NCBI RefSeq assembly: GCF_963924675.1
Contig: NC_089240.1
Span: 116,875,680-116,939,679 of the forward strand
Direction: 5' to 3'
DNA length: 64,000 nt
Origin: Phocoena phocoena
Taxonomy: Eukaryota > Chordata > Mammalia > Artiodactyla > Phocoenidae
Below the pieces are notes generated by a model. It was given only the letters and a program-made list of their open reading frames with translations. It did no database searches and was not told where the DNA came from. Of the stretch, positions 43,890 through 54,949 are shown one piece after another. Every line of letters begins with the position of its first letter. Within the stretch, counting starts at the first letter, position 1. A program made the position numbers and the translations under genes.

Positions 43890-44930
43890 GTTTATCTTTC
43901 CACATAAACAAACAAAACTATATATGCCCATATTTAGGCTTGCTTTTTAACCAAATAGGATCGTACTATACATGCAGCTGTAAAACTAGCTCGTTTTATT
44001 TAATTATATACAGTGACAGTCTTTCAAGTTTATAGATAACTAGACAGGTCTATAGAATTCTTCTTCTAGCTGTATATTACTCCAAAGTAGAGGACTGTAA
44101 CAATTTATTCAACCATTCCCCTATGGAAGGCCATTCAGGTTCCTTCTAGTTTTTTTAATATTCCAAGTAAATGTTTCAACAAATTTTCCCGTAAATATAT
44201 CTTTATCGAACGATCTTTCATCTATCATATAAATTCTAGAAATGGGATTGCTGGATCAAAGAGTATATGCATTTAAATGCTAATAAATACTGCCACATTC
44301 ATCTCTCAACAAGTTATAGTCATTTGCACCCCAACCAGGACATCAGGAGAGCACTCCTACCCCACACACTTGGCAAATGTCAATGTTATTGATCTGTTTT
44401 ATTTGAACCAGTGTCAAATAAAGTGACATCTCATTTTAATGTGCTGTTACCTGATGATTAGCAGAATTGAGAACCTGTGCAACTTTGTATTTTCCCGATG
44501 GATGTTCATTCAGGTTCCTTACACTTTTTTAATACTCCAAATAAATGCTTCAACAAAACTGTACTTTCTCCTTTCAACTGCCTGTTTAAATCCTTTGTTT
44601 ACGTAGCCATTGGGTAGCTCCTTTTTGTTACGAATGTAGGTGTATTTTGCGTATTAGCAATATCAAATATTTTCTGTCAGACACATGCAAATTTTTTCTC
44701 CCAACTGATCATTTTTATGGAATAAAATCTGTAAACTTTTTTTTTTCTTTAAAGAGTCTAGATCTGTGTCTTGCTTAAGGAGAATCACCCGAAAGTCATA
44801 TATATATTCTCTTCCACTGCTTTTTAATACTTTAGTAGCTTTCTCTTTACACTTCACCTTTAATACATCTACAATTTATCTTTGTATGTTGTGAAGAAGA
44901 GGTTCTATTTTTATTTTCTTCACCATATAT
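43890..44930 (-). mobile_element. Old L1M ORF2 3' fragment with an internal duplication
   Basis: The plus strand shows antisense L1M phrases: CAACCATTCCCCTATGGAAG, GGGATTGCTGGATCAAAGAG, CAGTGTCAAATAAAGTGACA and CTCATTTTAATGTGCTGTTA. A ~57-bp stretch starting CATTCAGGTTCCTT occurs twice, at about 44132 and 44507, diverged by roughly one base in six. Confidence 0.65.
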
Positions 44931-44939
44931 TTAAACACT

Positions 44940-45050
44940 TGTATGTAAGTCAAGCCATGCTGTACACCTTAAACTCATGTAGTGCTGTATGTCAATTATA
45001 TCTCAATAAAGCTGGGATAAATACATAAATAAATAAATTTAAAAAGAAAA
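44940..45050 (+). mobile_element. L1 3'-end fragment
   Basis: CATGCTGTACACCTTAAACT, ATGTCAATTATATCTCAATA and AAGCTGGGATAAATACATAA form a recognisable L1M 3' end with an A/T-rich tail. Confidence 0.75.
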
Positions 45051-45687
45051 GGCTACAAATAGGAAGGAAATAAAATATTCTAGATTCATAAAAGAAAAAA
45101 AGAAGCTAATGTCATTAAACATATATGATTACCAATATAACCACAAAAATTAAAAGGCTATTGCAAGACAGTCCTTCAAAAGGTTAGTCAGAGTTGCCAT
45201 GTGATCTCTCAATTTCTCTCCAAGCATCTACCCAAGCGGGATGAGAACGTATGTCCACACAAAAACTTGTACACAGCAGCATTATTCATAGTCACGCCAA
45301 ACTGGAAACAACCCAAATGTCCATCAACTACTGAACAGATAATGTGATATATCCATAAAATGGAATATTATTTAGTCATAAAAAGGACTGAAGTACTGAT
45401 ACATGCTACAATGTGGATAAACCTTGAAAACATTATGCTAAGTGAAAGAAATCAGTCACAAAAAATTATACAATTCCATTTATAAGAAATGTCCAGAATA
45501 TACAAATCGGTTAAGAGATACAAAGTAAAGTAGTGGTTATCTAAGTCTGGAGGGGTGCAGGCTGGGAAGAAATGAGGACTAACTGCTAATGGGTATGGGG
45601 CTTTTTTATGGGATGATGAAAGTGTTCTAAACTTGACGGTGGTGATGGTAGCACAACTATCTAAATATACTTAAAACCACTGAACTG

Positions 45688-46020
45688 GGACTTGAGGACA
45701 CGGGGAAGGGGAAGGGGAAGGGGAAGCTGGGACGAAGTGAAAGAGTGGCATGGACATATATACACTACCAAACGTAAAAGAGATAGCTAGTGGGAAGCAG
45801 CCGCATAGCACAGGGAGATCAGCTCGGTGCTTTGTGACCGCCTGGAGGGGTGGGATAGGGAGGGTGGGAGGGAGACACAAGAGGGAGGGGCTATGGGGAT
45901 ATATGTATACATATAGCTGATTCACTTTGTTATACGGCAGAAACTAACACACCATTGTAAAGCAAATATACTCCAACAAAGATGTTAAAAATAAATAAAT
46001 TTTAAAAAGAGGAAAAAAGC
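45688..46020 (+). mobile_element. 5'-truncated LINE-1 3'UTR insertion
   Basis: A 3'UTR with four GGGG runs (45702-45723), then AGCACAGGGAGATCAGCTCG, CTGATTCACTTTGTTATACG and ACTAACACACCATTGTAAAG, ending in AAATAAATTTTAAAAAG. AAACCACTGAACTG flanks it exactly at 45674-45687 and 46021-46034. Confidence 0.92.
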
Positions 46021-46038
46021 AAACCACTGAACTGTATA

Positions 46039-46122
46039 CGTTTTTTTTTTGCATTTTTGAAAACATTTTATATTGGAGCATATTTGATTAACAATGCTGT
46101 TAGTTTCAGGTGTACAGCAAAG
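46039..46122 (-). mobile_element. Very short LINE-1 3'-end insertion
   Basis: An 84-bp minus-strand L1 3' end: T run at 46041-46050 and TTAGTTTCAGGTGTACAGCA. GAACTGTATA flanks it at 46029-46038 and 46123-46132. It landed in the target duplication left by the previous insertion. Confidence 0.88.
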
Positions 46123-46205
46123 GAACTGTATATTTTAAATGGGTGAATAGTATGGCATGCAAATTTTATCCCCCTAATAATAAAAATTAAAGAGATTTTT
46201 TTAAA

Positions 46206-47430
46206 ATAAAAATTTTAAAAGCTAGTCTTTCCCTACGGACTTCAGTAACTCCTTTAGCATTAGCAGGTTCCCATATATACTTACATCTATATTTTCTACT
46301 CTGTTCTGTTCATTTGTTTGTCCAATTTGGATTAATATCATACTGATTTGTTTATAATCAAATTCACATCTGACAGGAGAACTTTCCCCTCACACTTCTT
46401 TTCCTCCAAGACGTCCTTATCAATGCTATCATGTTTATTCTTCCACATGAATTTCAGAATCATGATCTCAAGTTTAAAAAAATATCCTAGGGCTTCCCTG
46501 GTGGCGCAGTAGTTGAGAGTCCACCTGCCCATGCAGGGGACACGGGTTCGTGCCCAGGTCCGGGAAGATCCCACATGCCGCAGAGCGGCTGGGCCCGTGA
46601 GCCATGGCTGCTGACCCTGTGTGTCCGGAGCCTGTGCTCCGCAACGGGATAAGCCACAACAGTGAGAGGCCCACGTACCGGGAAAAAAAAAAAAAAATCC
46701 TAAGTATTTAAGATAATAATTCTTGCCATGCAGGGGCATGGTATGTCTCTCACTTTGAACAGGTCTTCTATTCTGCCATTATATAAAACGTTATTGCTTT
46801 TCACATAGGTTGTATCTTTATAATTAATTTTATTCCTGGGTGATTGTTTTAGTTACATATTATTATGAATGGAATTTTGTCTTATTTCTGGCTAGCTAGT
46901 GCTATTATAAATAAAATCAATTGATTTTTTATATTTATTTTGCATCAAGCCACTTAATCAAATTCTTATTTATTCTCAAGATTTTACAGTTGAATCTTCT
47001 GGTTTTCATAGATATATATTGATATTGTATTCAATAATGACAATTTTGTCACTTTTCCTTTTTATAAAACTGATTTCTTTTCCTTGACATCTAATATTAT
47101 GATTACCTTTAAAACAATGTTAAATAGTATTGATGATGTGGGAATCCCTGTCTTGTTCCTAAGTTTTTGGAAATGCCATTTGTATTTCTCCATCTATTAT
47201 GTGTACTATTGGTTTGTAGTAAATATACTACATCATGTTAAACAAGTAGCTTTCTATTCCTATTATACTTAAAACTGAACATTCATTCCTGATTTTTAAA
47301 TCTCTAAAAGTACTTTCTTTGTTTCGTTTCTACTGATGATATGGCTTTTTTGCTTCAAATCTGCCACACTGATAAGATTTCCAATTGTTGAACCAGCCTT
47401 GCATTCCTGGAATAAACCCAACTTAATAAA
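46206..47430 (-). mobile_element. Old L1M ORF2 fragment, split by a SINE
   Basis: Antisense ORF2 phrases on the plus strand: TTTGTCCAATTTGGATTAAT, TGGGAATCCCTGTCTTGTTC, TCCAATTGTTGAACCAGCCT and TGCATTCCTGGAATAAACCC. It is interrupted at 46490-46696. No frame is intact. Confidence 0.8.
46490..46696 (+). mobile_element. CHR-type SINE, short recent form
   Basis: It starts GGGCTTCCCTGGTGGCGCAG and contains GGGTTCGTGCCC and a clean A tail. ATCCTA flanks it at 46484-46489 and 46697-46702. Confidence 0.95.
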
Positions 47431-48280
47431 GTGTTTCTGTCACTCGTCCCTTCCGTCTCTCCGCCTTCTCTACCCACCTGTCAACCTGAGTCCCTGGAGA
47501 GAATGAGTTCATGGGAACCTATTTGTTCAGGAGTGTCAGAAAACCGGCTTGTGGGCTGCCCCTGCCCTTTCTAGTCTCTACCCTGGTAGGGTGCCTCTGA
47601 TCTGCAGTCCTTGGCTTTTTTGGGCTGGAAGCTCGCCATGAGTCACAATGGCAGCTGGGTCTCAGAGGGAAGCTCGTCTGAGTTTGTTGTCTGCGTAGGC
47701 AGATGTTACTTCTTTCTTGCTGACTAAATGACTTCTCAGTTCAGCCATACGTGGCACAGATGGCAGTTAAGTTTTGGAATCCCATGGCATTCCTTCTGAT
47801 TTTGGGGCTCAGTGCATTTGTGTAATGGGTAGTCAGGAGAACAATCTGATCTACCTTTGGTATAAGATTGGCATGAACATTTGGGAGGGATCTAAATCTT
47901 TACCTGTCACGTTCAAAGCCCAATCAACTACAATTGTCCTCACTCTTGACATAAATGAAAATGTTGAACAATGCATAGCGGTATATCTTCACCACATTTT
48001 GCTTTTCTAGAGAAGCCCCTCCCAATTTATAGCTCAGACCCCCTTCTCTCATGTATTGAATATGATGTGCATAGCCAATCCTATGGGCAGTGTGCTAGGC
48101 CCCAGGAATCCCACGAGTCAAAACCCTGCTCTCAAAGCAGTCATTTTCGTAAGGAACGAATGAATCAACATGATATAGTAAGATAAGATGTGACAAAAGG
48201 AGGACATACAGGACCCATGTCCTTCGAGTCTTCCCCCCAACCTCCATTTGGATTCAATAATGGATTTTCTTTCATGTCTT
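47431..48280. other. Unique sequence, no gene recognised
   Basis: About 0.85 kb. Frames of 71-78 codons (47774-48186) have no recognised domain. Confidence 0.4.
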
Positions 48281-48293
48281 AAACAAGAGCCTC

Positions 48294-48480
48294 GGGCTTC
48301 CCTGGTGGCGCAGTGGTTGAGAGTCCGCCTGCCGATGCAGGGGACACGGGTTCGTGCCCCGGTCCAGGAAGATCCCACATGCCGCGGAGCGGCTGGGCCC
48401 GTGAGCCAAGGCCGCTGAGCCTGCGCTCCACAACGGGAGAGGGCACAACAGTGAGAGGCCCACGTACCGAAAAAAAAAAA
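48294..48480 (+). mobile_element. CHR-type SINE, short recent form
   Basis: It starts GGGCTTCCCTGGTGGCGCAG. The CGCGTCCGGAGCCTG part present in other copies is deleted, so the body runs straight to CTGCGCTCCACAACGGGAGA. AAACAAGAGCCTC flanks it exactly at 48281-48293 and 48481-48493. Confidence 0.96.
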
Positions 48481-48493
48481 AAACAAGAGCCTC

Positions 48494-49451
48494 ACCTAGA
48501 GTGATAATCCCGCAAAACATTACCTTACAAAATGCAATAACATACTAACAAGAGCAGCTCATCATCCCTGCATCCCAGCAGTGCCTACCACAGAACCTGG
48601 CTCTGTAGCAGCAAGCGCCCTGTCTGTGTTTTGGATTGCATGAACGCATGGATGCAGTCAAGTATCAAAAGCACTAGAGCCTACAGAGGAATAGGGTGAA
48701 GCAAAAATGAAGGAATGAAGAGGTAAATAGATAAGCAGGCTGAAACTAAACGAAGAGGTGCACATAAAAGCATCACTAGTGCCACAGAGTTCTCTCCCCC
48801 ATGTAAAATGACATGAATAGCACCACTGTCACTCAGAGGGAGGTCATTACGTTTTAAACTAGAATGTGCAATACGCCTCCAGTTTATTTTCTTGGAGATG
48901 CTGGGTGTATCCTGACAAAAACTAGATTTCTGCTTTCATGCATGTGGTTTGTAGTCACTCGGAAATAGAAACGCTCCAAAGAACCATTTTCAGTTACAGT
49001 GAATTCAGACTGCCTGAAATAATTCTATGCCTAAAATAAATCAGCCTTTACTATATGTCTATAAAAAATTGACCAACACTCATACACACGCCTCGTCTCT
49101 GGCTCTTCCCCATGACATCTTCTATGTAAGTGTGAGAAGCACTGCCCCAAATTCAAACTGTTCACTGTCTGCTTCAATACACTTCCTGCTGCTTAGTATA
49201 GCTGGGGAACGGCACATATGGATTAATCCAACATCCTAGTTATTGGAGACCCACCAAATATACTTAGAGCCCTATTAAATATACTAGGCGTAGATAGAAA
49301 TGTGCAAGAGTAAGATGACATTAAGTCAAATTCGACCTTTCTGTGATGATCCCGAATCATCACAGAATCCAATAATCCAGGTGTAAGATGTACCTGGGTA
49401 GTACACAGAGCAAATCTATTACCACCGTCATTCCAGGCCAAGGGCTGGCTA
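48494..49451. other. Unique sequence, nothing recognised
   Basis: Possible short L2 3'-end remnant at 48585-48660 (GTGCCTACCACAGAACCTGG), otherwise unassigned. No gene. Confidence 0.35.
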
Positions 49452-49467
49452 ACATATCAGTAATTTT

Positions 49468-49598
49468 TTATTTTTTTTGTGTGGGGGGAGGGAGGTCTGC
49501 GCGGTTTGTGGGATCTTAGTTCCCTGACCAGGGGTTGAGCCACGCCCCCTGCAGTGGAAGCGCGGAGTCTTAACTGCTGGACCGCCAGGGAAGTCCCC
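49468..49598 (-). mobile_element. Short tRNA-Glu-type SINE
   Basis: A reverse-complement SINE ending GACCGCCAGGGAAGTCCCC with GATCTTAGTTCCCTGACCAG inside. ACATATCAGTAATTTT flanks it exactly at 49452-49467 and 49599-49614. Confidence 0.95.
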
Positions 49599-49897
49599 AC
49601 ATATCAGTAATTTTAAAATGTCACAGATATCAACTTTGACTACTCGGATACGACAGAACCTTAGAACCGAAAACCCCTGAGGATCACTTAGCCTAGTGGA
49701 TGACAGTTTTACTCAGGGCTTGGAATGGAGCCCTTTACTCAGATGCAACCCTGAGAAGAGCCCCTTTGTATACATGGAACTTGGGATTCCGGACTGAGGT
49801 CTCAGAACGCCTCCTTCAGTGATCTGAGGCACCTCTGTGGAACCCTACGAATCTGCAGAATGCAGTTGACCAATTTTCCCTGGATAGGGCATTTTCA

Positions 49898-50025
49898 GAT
49901 GAGAGAACTGAAGCTCACAACATCAAGGTGACTTGTTCAGGTCCCACTCTAAAACAGTGACTGATCTGGAGTGAGAAGCCAGGTCTCTCGACTCCCGGTC
50001 AGGGGCACTTTCCAGCCCTAGCAGT
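49898..50025 (-). mobile_element. MIR fragment
   Basis: Reverse-complement MIR motifs: GAGAGAACTGAAGCTCACAA, GGTGACTTGTTCAGGTCCC and GAAGCCAGGTCTCTCGACTC. Confidence 0.6.
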
Positions 50026-50297
50026 CTTCCTGAGAGTTTCTCCTGCTCTGTATTTGCTCTAGGAAATAGACATTAGCCCTGGTTTCTGAGAGTTGCAGGT
50101 TAAGCACGTGACTCATTTCAGCGCCATTCTGAAAGTCTTCCTAGCTAAAAGAAAACTACATTTTCCCCTTGTTTTAGGCCATTAATCCAACAATGAGGTA
50201 TCCCATATCCAGGAGCTGGTATAAATTACAAGTCCCTGAAGCTTTATTTCTAACATTTACTTAGATAGGAGGAGTTGCTTTAGCTCATCCATCTGTT
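50026..50297. other. Unique sequence, nothing recognised
   Basis: About 270 bases without a gene or recognised repeat. Confidence 0.4.
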
Positions 50298-50310
50298 CAT
50301 AGCTTTTTTA

Positions 50311-50669
50311 AAAATAAATTTATTTATTTTATTTATTTATTTTTGGCTGCATAAATATAAATAAATAAAATAATTGATTTATTCTATTTATTTAGATTTG
50401 GCTGTTGCGCACAGGCTTTCTCTTGTTGCGGAGGGCGGGGGCTACTCTTCGCTGCGATGCGCAGGCTTCTCATTGCGGTGGCTTCTCCTGTTGCAGAGCA
50501 CGGGCTCTAGGCGTGCGGGCTTCAGTAGTTGCGGCTCACGGGCTCAGTAGTTGTGGCGCACGGGCTTAGTTGCTCCGCGGCATGTGGGATCTTCCCGGAC
50601 CAGGGCTCGAACCCGTGTCCCCTGCATTGGCAGGCAGATCCTTAACCAGTGGGTCATCAGGGAAGTCCT
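50311..50669 (-). mobile_element. CHR-type SINE, long form with a duplicated tail
   Basis: A reverse-complement long-form SINE ending CATCAGGGAAGTCC. Its 3' tail, at the left, contains the CAGCCAAA-AATAAATA segment twice (TTTGGCTG at about 50343 and 50397), separated by A/T-rich inverted sequence. CATAGCTTTTTTA (50298-50310) and CATATCTTTTTA (50670-50681) are an imperfect target duplication. Confidence 0.92.
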
Positions 50670-50681
50670 CATATCTTTTTA

Positions 50682-50989
50682 TGATATGTGATATATTGGG
50701 GTATTTTTGATTGAAATATTCTTTCCAACATTGTTGGCCTTGTTTTAGTCTGCTAGACTTTAGCATTGGTAATAATGGTTACTTATAGAAATCTATAAGC
50801 TAAAACTAGTATAGAGTGTGACATGCTTGAATGTTGAAATTTTGTTTGCATATCACACCCACCCCCACTACAGGATTAGGAAGCAGTCAATCTATTCACA
50901 ATAAATGAATAAGTGAATGAATGAGTTTGGGATATTTGGGGGATTTGGGGAATCAGCAAAGCCTTCTTTTCCTAGTCCACAGCCTTCTC
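50682..50989. other. Unique sequence, nothing recognised
   Basis: About 300 bases, no gene or known repeat. Confidence 0.4.
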
Positions 50990-51175
50990 CAGCAGAGAAT
51001 CTAACAGTAGCTACCATAGAACGAATATCTACTAAGCACGAGGTGCTTTACATACATTATTACTCTGAAATGGGTACAAGATCATCACATTTTACAGCCT
51101 AGGAACTGAGGGTCAGATAATTACTGAAGAACTAAGGTTATGTAAATTTGCAGTGAACCAAGGGGTCAAACCTTG
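50990..51175 (-). mobile_element. MIR SINE
   Basis: Reverse-complement MIR: ATATCTACTAAGCACGAGGT, GCTTTACATACATTATTACT and CACATTTTACAGCCTAGGAA. Confidence 0.7.
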
Positions 51176-51819
51176 AAACCTGGAAAGCCAGGCAGTGTGT
51201 TAGCATCTCCATCTGAGGAGCAGGTGTTAACAAGATTGGCGCAGGTCAGTCACTGTATGATGGGGGATTAGGAAGTTCATGTTTACAGCATCTTCCCCTA
51301 ATCTTGTTTGAAAGAATACAAACTCCATGAAATTACAGAGCACTGTTGTTATTAAAAGGGATTTTGAAAACTGCTGAATGTACTTTCAGCTCGAAAGACT
51401 GTGCTGGGAATCATTTTAATTCAGATTCTCATTTGGTATGAAAGCAATAAACATCTTTTGAAAAGATTTCTTTCTTTGCTCTAAGTGCTTATGTGTAAAA
51501 CTGTGGGTGTAAATCTTCTTAATTCTTCCTGAGCTATTTGAAAATCTTAATCATGATCAGAGTATAAAACAGAACAAGGTATTATATGTGTATCATTAAA
51601 AACTGTATTTGCTGAAACGTCACTTTATGTTTCTTTTCTCTGGCTTAACTGATGGTAGTTCTCAGTGCTGGATAATGCAAACTCTCCATGATAAGAGAGT
51701 TGCTTCTTTGACTTTCAGTTTAAGCCCTGGAAATGTACAGGGTTTTTTCCTGCCAAGATTAATTTCAATCTCTGCAAATTAACAGGAGAGGGGAAGCAAA
51801 GATGCATCGAGGAGCTCTT
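51176..51819. other. Unique AT-rich sequence
   Basis: No repeat family is recognised and no coding frame is present. Repeat-free AT-rich blocks like this are where conserved noncoding elements are often found, but nothing in the sequence alone shows it. Confidence 0.35.
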
Positions 51820-51995
51820 CTGGGTAGGTAGAAAGAACCCCGGAATAGGAGTCAGGAGACCTAGCCACTAGGCCCAGGTTGTCTGGCTATGCCCATTCCT
51901 CTTTCTGAGTTTCAACTTTCTTACCAATAAAGTGATGGGACTAGGCAGATGACCTCAAAGGCCCTTGTAGAACTTGGGTGCAAAGATTCTTTGAG
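51820..51995 (+). mobile_element. MIR SINE
   Basis: Plus-strand MIR: GGAATAGGAGTCAGGAGACC, TCTTTCTGAGTTTCAACTTT, ACCAATAAAGTGATGGGACT and CCTCAAAGGCCCTTGTAGAA. Confidence 0.75.
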
Positions 51996-52024
51996 ATAAT
52001 AGGGTGCAGAATAGGAGTCTACTA

Positions 52025-52260
52025 GTAAAATAGGGTCACTCAACAAAGGTGCATTTGCGCACCTACTTTGTGTCAGGGCAATGCTGAAAGACGCAAAAAA
52101 GGAAATGAGCCTTCAGAGAGAAGCCGCCACATGCAGACCCAGCAAAGAAGAGTCAGAGAAGGCTTTCCAGTAGAAGAAGCATCTGAGCTAAATCTTGACG
52201 GCTCTTTCCACATATTTCAGAAAAGACAGGGAAATATTACTTGTTCCAATTAGTGCCCTG
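52025..52260 (-). mobile_element. L2 LINE 3' end
   Basis: Reverse-complement L2: GCGCACCTACTTTGTGTCAG, AGAAGGCTTTCCAGTAGAAG and GCATCTGAGCTAAATCTTGA. Confidence 0.7.
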
Positions 52261-52329
52261 GATAGGAAATGACCTAAAATTAGTTAATTAAGAAAAGTTA
52301 GCTTTGGAGGTATTTTCTGAGTATAACAA

Positions 52330-53045
52330 CAAGACATAAAAACCTATAGAGAAGAAAACATAGATTTTCCGTCAGAATGGCTAAAATTTTAAAGTCTGAC
52401 TATACCAAGTGTTGGCAAGGATATGGAGCAGGTAGAATTCTTACAAGCTACTGAAAGGAACGTAAAATCGTGCAGCCACTTTGGAAAAGTTTGGCACTTG
52501 ATCAAAAAGTTAAACCTAGAGTTACCATGTGGCCCAGCAATTCCAGTACTAGGCATCTACCCAAGAGAACTGAAAACATACGCCCACACAAAAAATTGTA
52601 CATAAATGTTTAGCAACATTATTCACAATAGCCAAGAAGTAGAAACCTACAACTCCATTGGCATATCCATACAATGGAATATTACTCAGCAATAAGAATA
52701 AATGAGAAATGACATATGCTACAATATGAATGAACCTTGGAAACATTATGCTAAGTGAAAGAAGCCATTCACAAAAGATACATATAATCCCATTTATATG
52801 AAACATCCAGAAAAGGAAAATCCAATCTATGGTGCTCGAAATTATAGTGGTTACCTTCGTGGTGAAGAATAAACTCTGGAAAAGGGCAGAAGAAGGGCTT
52901 TTCAAGTGCTGGTAATGTTACCTTTCTTAATCTGGGTGCTAGTCAGAATGCTTTGTTCAATTTGTAAACATTTAATGAGCTGTACACTTAGGATGTGTGC
53001 ACTTTTCTGTGTGAATGCCATTCTCCTAAATTAGTTTACTAAAAA
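52330..53045 (+). mobile_element. L1M 3' end
   Basis: Plus-strand L1M from the end of ORF2 through the 3'UTR: GTCAGAATGGCTAAAATTTT, CAGCAATTCCAGTACTAGGC, ATATCCATACAATGGAATAT, CAGAAGAAGGGCTTTTCAAG and AGCTGTACACTTAGGATGTG. Confidence 0.9.
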
Positions 53046-53374
53046 AGTCTAAAGAGGTTATTTACACTTCAGCTGTTTCTATCTTCTGGGAGAATATTAA
53101 CTCTACACAATCAAATATCTGCATCATCTTGAATGCTATGTTTGAACTTAAAACCAAAAGAGGAGCGGTGCCTCTTTGATGTGATCTTCTTCACTTACTC
53201 CCTGGAATGGGCTTCAAACATTTCTAAGATCATAAATAGCAAGTATCCTGTGGCTGGCACTCTGGGTATCCAAAGTAAGAGGGCATACATTTGAAATATA
53301 AAGGGCAATTTTCCAGCAAAATGAACACCTTCATCATGGAAGCCCTTTTCAAAGCAGATTTATCCCACCGTCTC
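53046..53374. other. Unique sequence, nothing recognised
   Basis: About 330 bases, no gene or known repeat. Confidence 0.4.
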
Positions 53375-53452
53375 TCCTTCCTCCCTTCCTTTCTTCCTTC
53401 TTACCATCCATCCATTCCTCTAACCATCCATCTATCCATCCACCCATTCATT
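53375..53452. repeat. (TTCC)n/(CATC)n simple repeat
   Basis: CTTCC-rich units pass into CCATCCAT-type units. Confidence 0.85.
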
Positions 53453-53565
53453 TAACAAATACTGAGGTCCTACCATGTGCCTGACACCGCGCTAGGCCCT
53501 ACCACAATGAACAAGACAGATAAAGCCCATGCCCTCGTGGGGTTTCCCAAAGAATATCACCAAGG
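53443..53565 (-). mobile_element. L2 LINE 3'-end fragment
   Basis: Reverse-complement L2 3' end: TTCATTTAACAAATACTGAG, CTACCATGTGCCTGACACCG and CCATGCCCTCGTGGGGTTT. Confidence 0.75.
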
Positions 53566-54895
53566 TGATTGAGAATTCTAATATTGCATCTAAGATCAAA
53601 ACTCTTTTTGAGGCTTATACAGACTTTTAAACCTCCACAGCCATGGATCTAGTCATATAAATGACTAAAATGTCTTTTCTTAGACAGTGGACTGGGTCCA
53701 GTTTCCTATATTACTTGCTGATTTGACCATTCATCTAGTGATATTAAGAGTGCCCGTACATACTGATTCTCAACATAAAGTTGTAAGAAGTGTACCAAAA
53801 TAAGTTGAAAAAAAGTCTATTCGTCAATAATGATATCACAATAGTTTCTATAATTAGCACAAAGCTAATTATTATTAAAAGTATTATTAAAAGCTCTTAT
53901 TATTAAAAGTACATCAACAAATGTATATAGTTGCAGGCTCCCAGAATGGACAAGAAGATCCAAATGAATACATAATTCAGTCACGTTCTATCATATATGC
54001 AGAGAGGATTTGAGATCAAACACCAGGACCCATTCATCCTACCACCTAAAATATGGTAACAGGAGCCTGGATAGCCACATGAGATGAGGCCCTGATTTGA
54101 TCCATGCTGGTGGCCCCTTTTCTCTTCGAAAATTACACTGAATTCAAGAGGATTAATCAACCCAAAAGTTAATCTTCAGAACTGCCCTCATCTTTTATGT
54201 TCTAAGATTGAAAAGGGTGGGCGGGGGGCAGGGGTGGGGGGAGAGATGGAGAGAAGGAAAAAATGTTAAGCATCTAAGCATCACTTTCACAGTCAAAGGC
54301 CTGAAGACTCTGCTGAATATTTAAGAAAAGACTTTCTAATCTTACACAAAAACCAACCCAAAGTTAGGTGATTTAAAAAATAACCACTGGGCCCTTTTCT
54401 TTCGAAAAGTTTTCAGTGATGCATAAAAAGATTTTAAAAACCCACAATTTAAGTTCCTTTGTTTCAGCTATAAACTCTGCCTTTTCATCTAAAATCCTGA
54501 GTCACCTGACCCCTTAACTCTCCCCTGCAGAAAGCCACCACACAGTGTGCCTGAGTCACTGCCACAGTAATAGTTGGTGTGACACCAGGCTTTTCTTCAA
54601 GGGTAAGAAAAGATTTCTTCAAGCGTAAGAACATTGACTTAGCAAATATTCTAACGGAAAATGTCCAGGAGGGTCTTCCTGCTTCACTGCCTCAGGTCTG
54701 TCAGGCTCCAGGAGATAGGACTAAACGTTTCCAACCGTCTCCTCAGGGGAACCTTCTGGGCTATGTGTGGGCCACTACACAAAGGCCCCAAGAGACCCTC
54801 CTGGCATGGCTGACTATTTTCCTGTCCTTTTCCACAAATGTACTATAAACATACTTTTCCAAATTGCTTTGTACACGCAACATTATTGTTCAGAT

Positions 54896-54898
<3 letters not shown>
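53566..54898. other. Unique sequence containing a G-rich motif
   Basis: About 1.3 kb without a recognised repeat family or gene. The 89-codon frame at 54579-54848 has no domain. A strong G-quadruplex motif lies at 54215-54241. Confidence 0.4.
54215..54241 (+). other. G-quadruplex motif
   Basis: At least four runs of three or more G within 27 bases, with 1-2 base loops (GGGTGGGCGGGGGGC then AGGGGTGGGGGG). Confidence 0.75.

Positions 54899-54933
<35 letters not shown>
54899..54933. repeat. (GT)n microsatellite
   Basis: About 17 uninterrupted TG dinucleotides. Confidence 0.95.
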
Positions 54934-54934
<1 letters not shown>

Positions 54935-54949
54935 GGCATATCTCCATTC

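Larger units (their letters stand above)
45150..46205 (+). mobile_element. L1M 3' end interrupted by two later L1 insertions
   Basis: The outer element reads AGCATCTACCCAAGCGGGAT, CAGCAGCATTATTCATAGTC, AAATGTCCATCAACTACTGA and AATACTTAAAACCACTGAACTG-like sequence up to 45687. It resumes after 46132 as TTTTAAATGGGTGAATAGTA and ATGGCATGCAAATTTTATCC, which is the expected continuation. Confidence 0.88.

Noticed and set aside
45702..45723. G-quadruplex as a novel regulatory site
   Set aside because: It lies in an L1 3'UTR, where G-rich runs of this kind are a normal feature.
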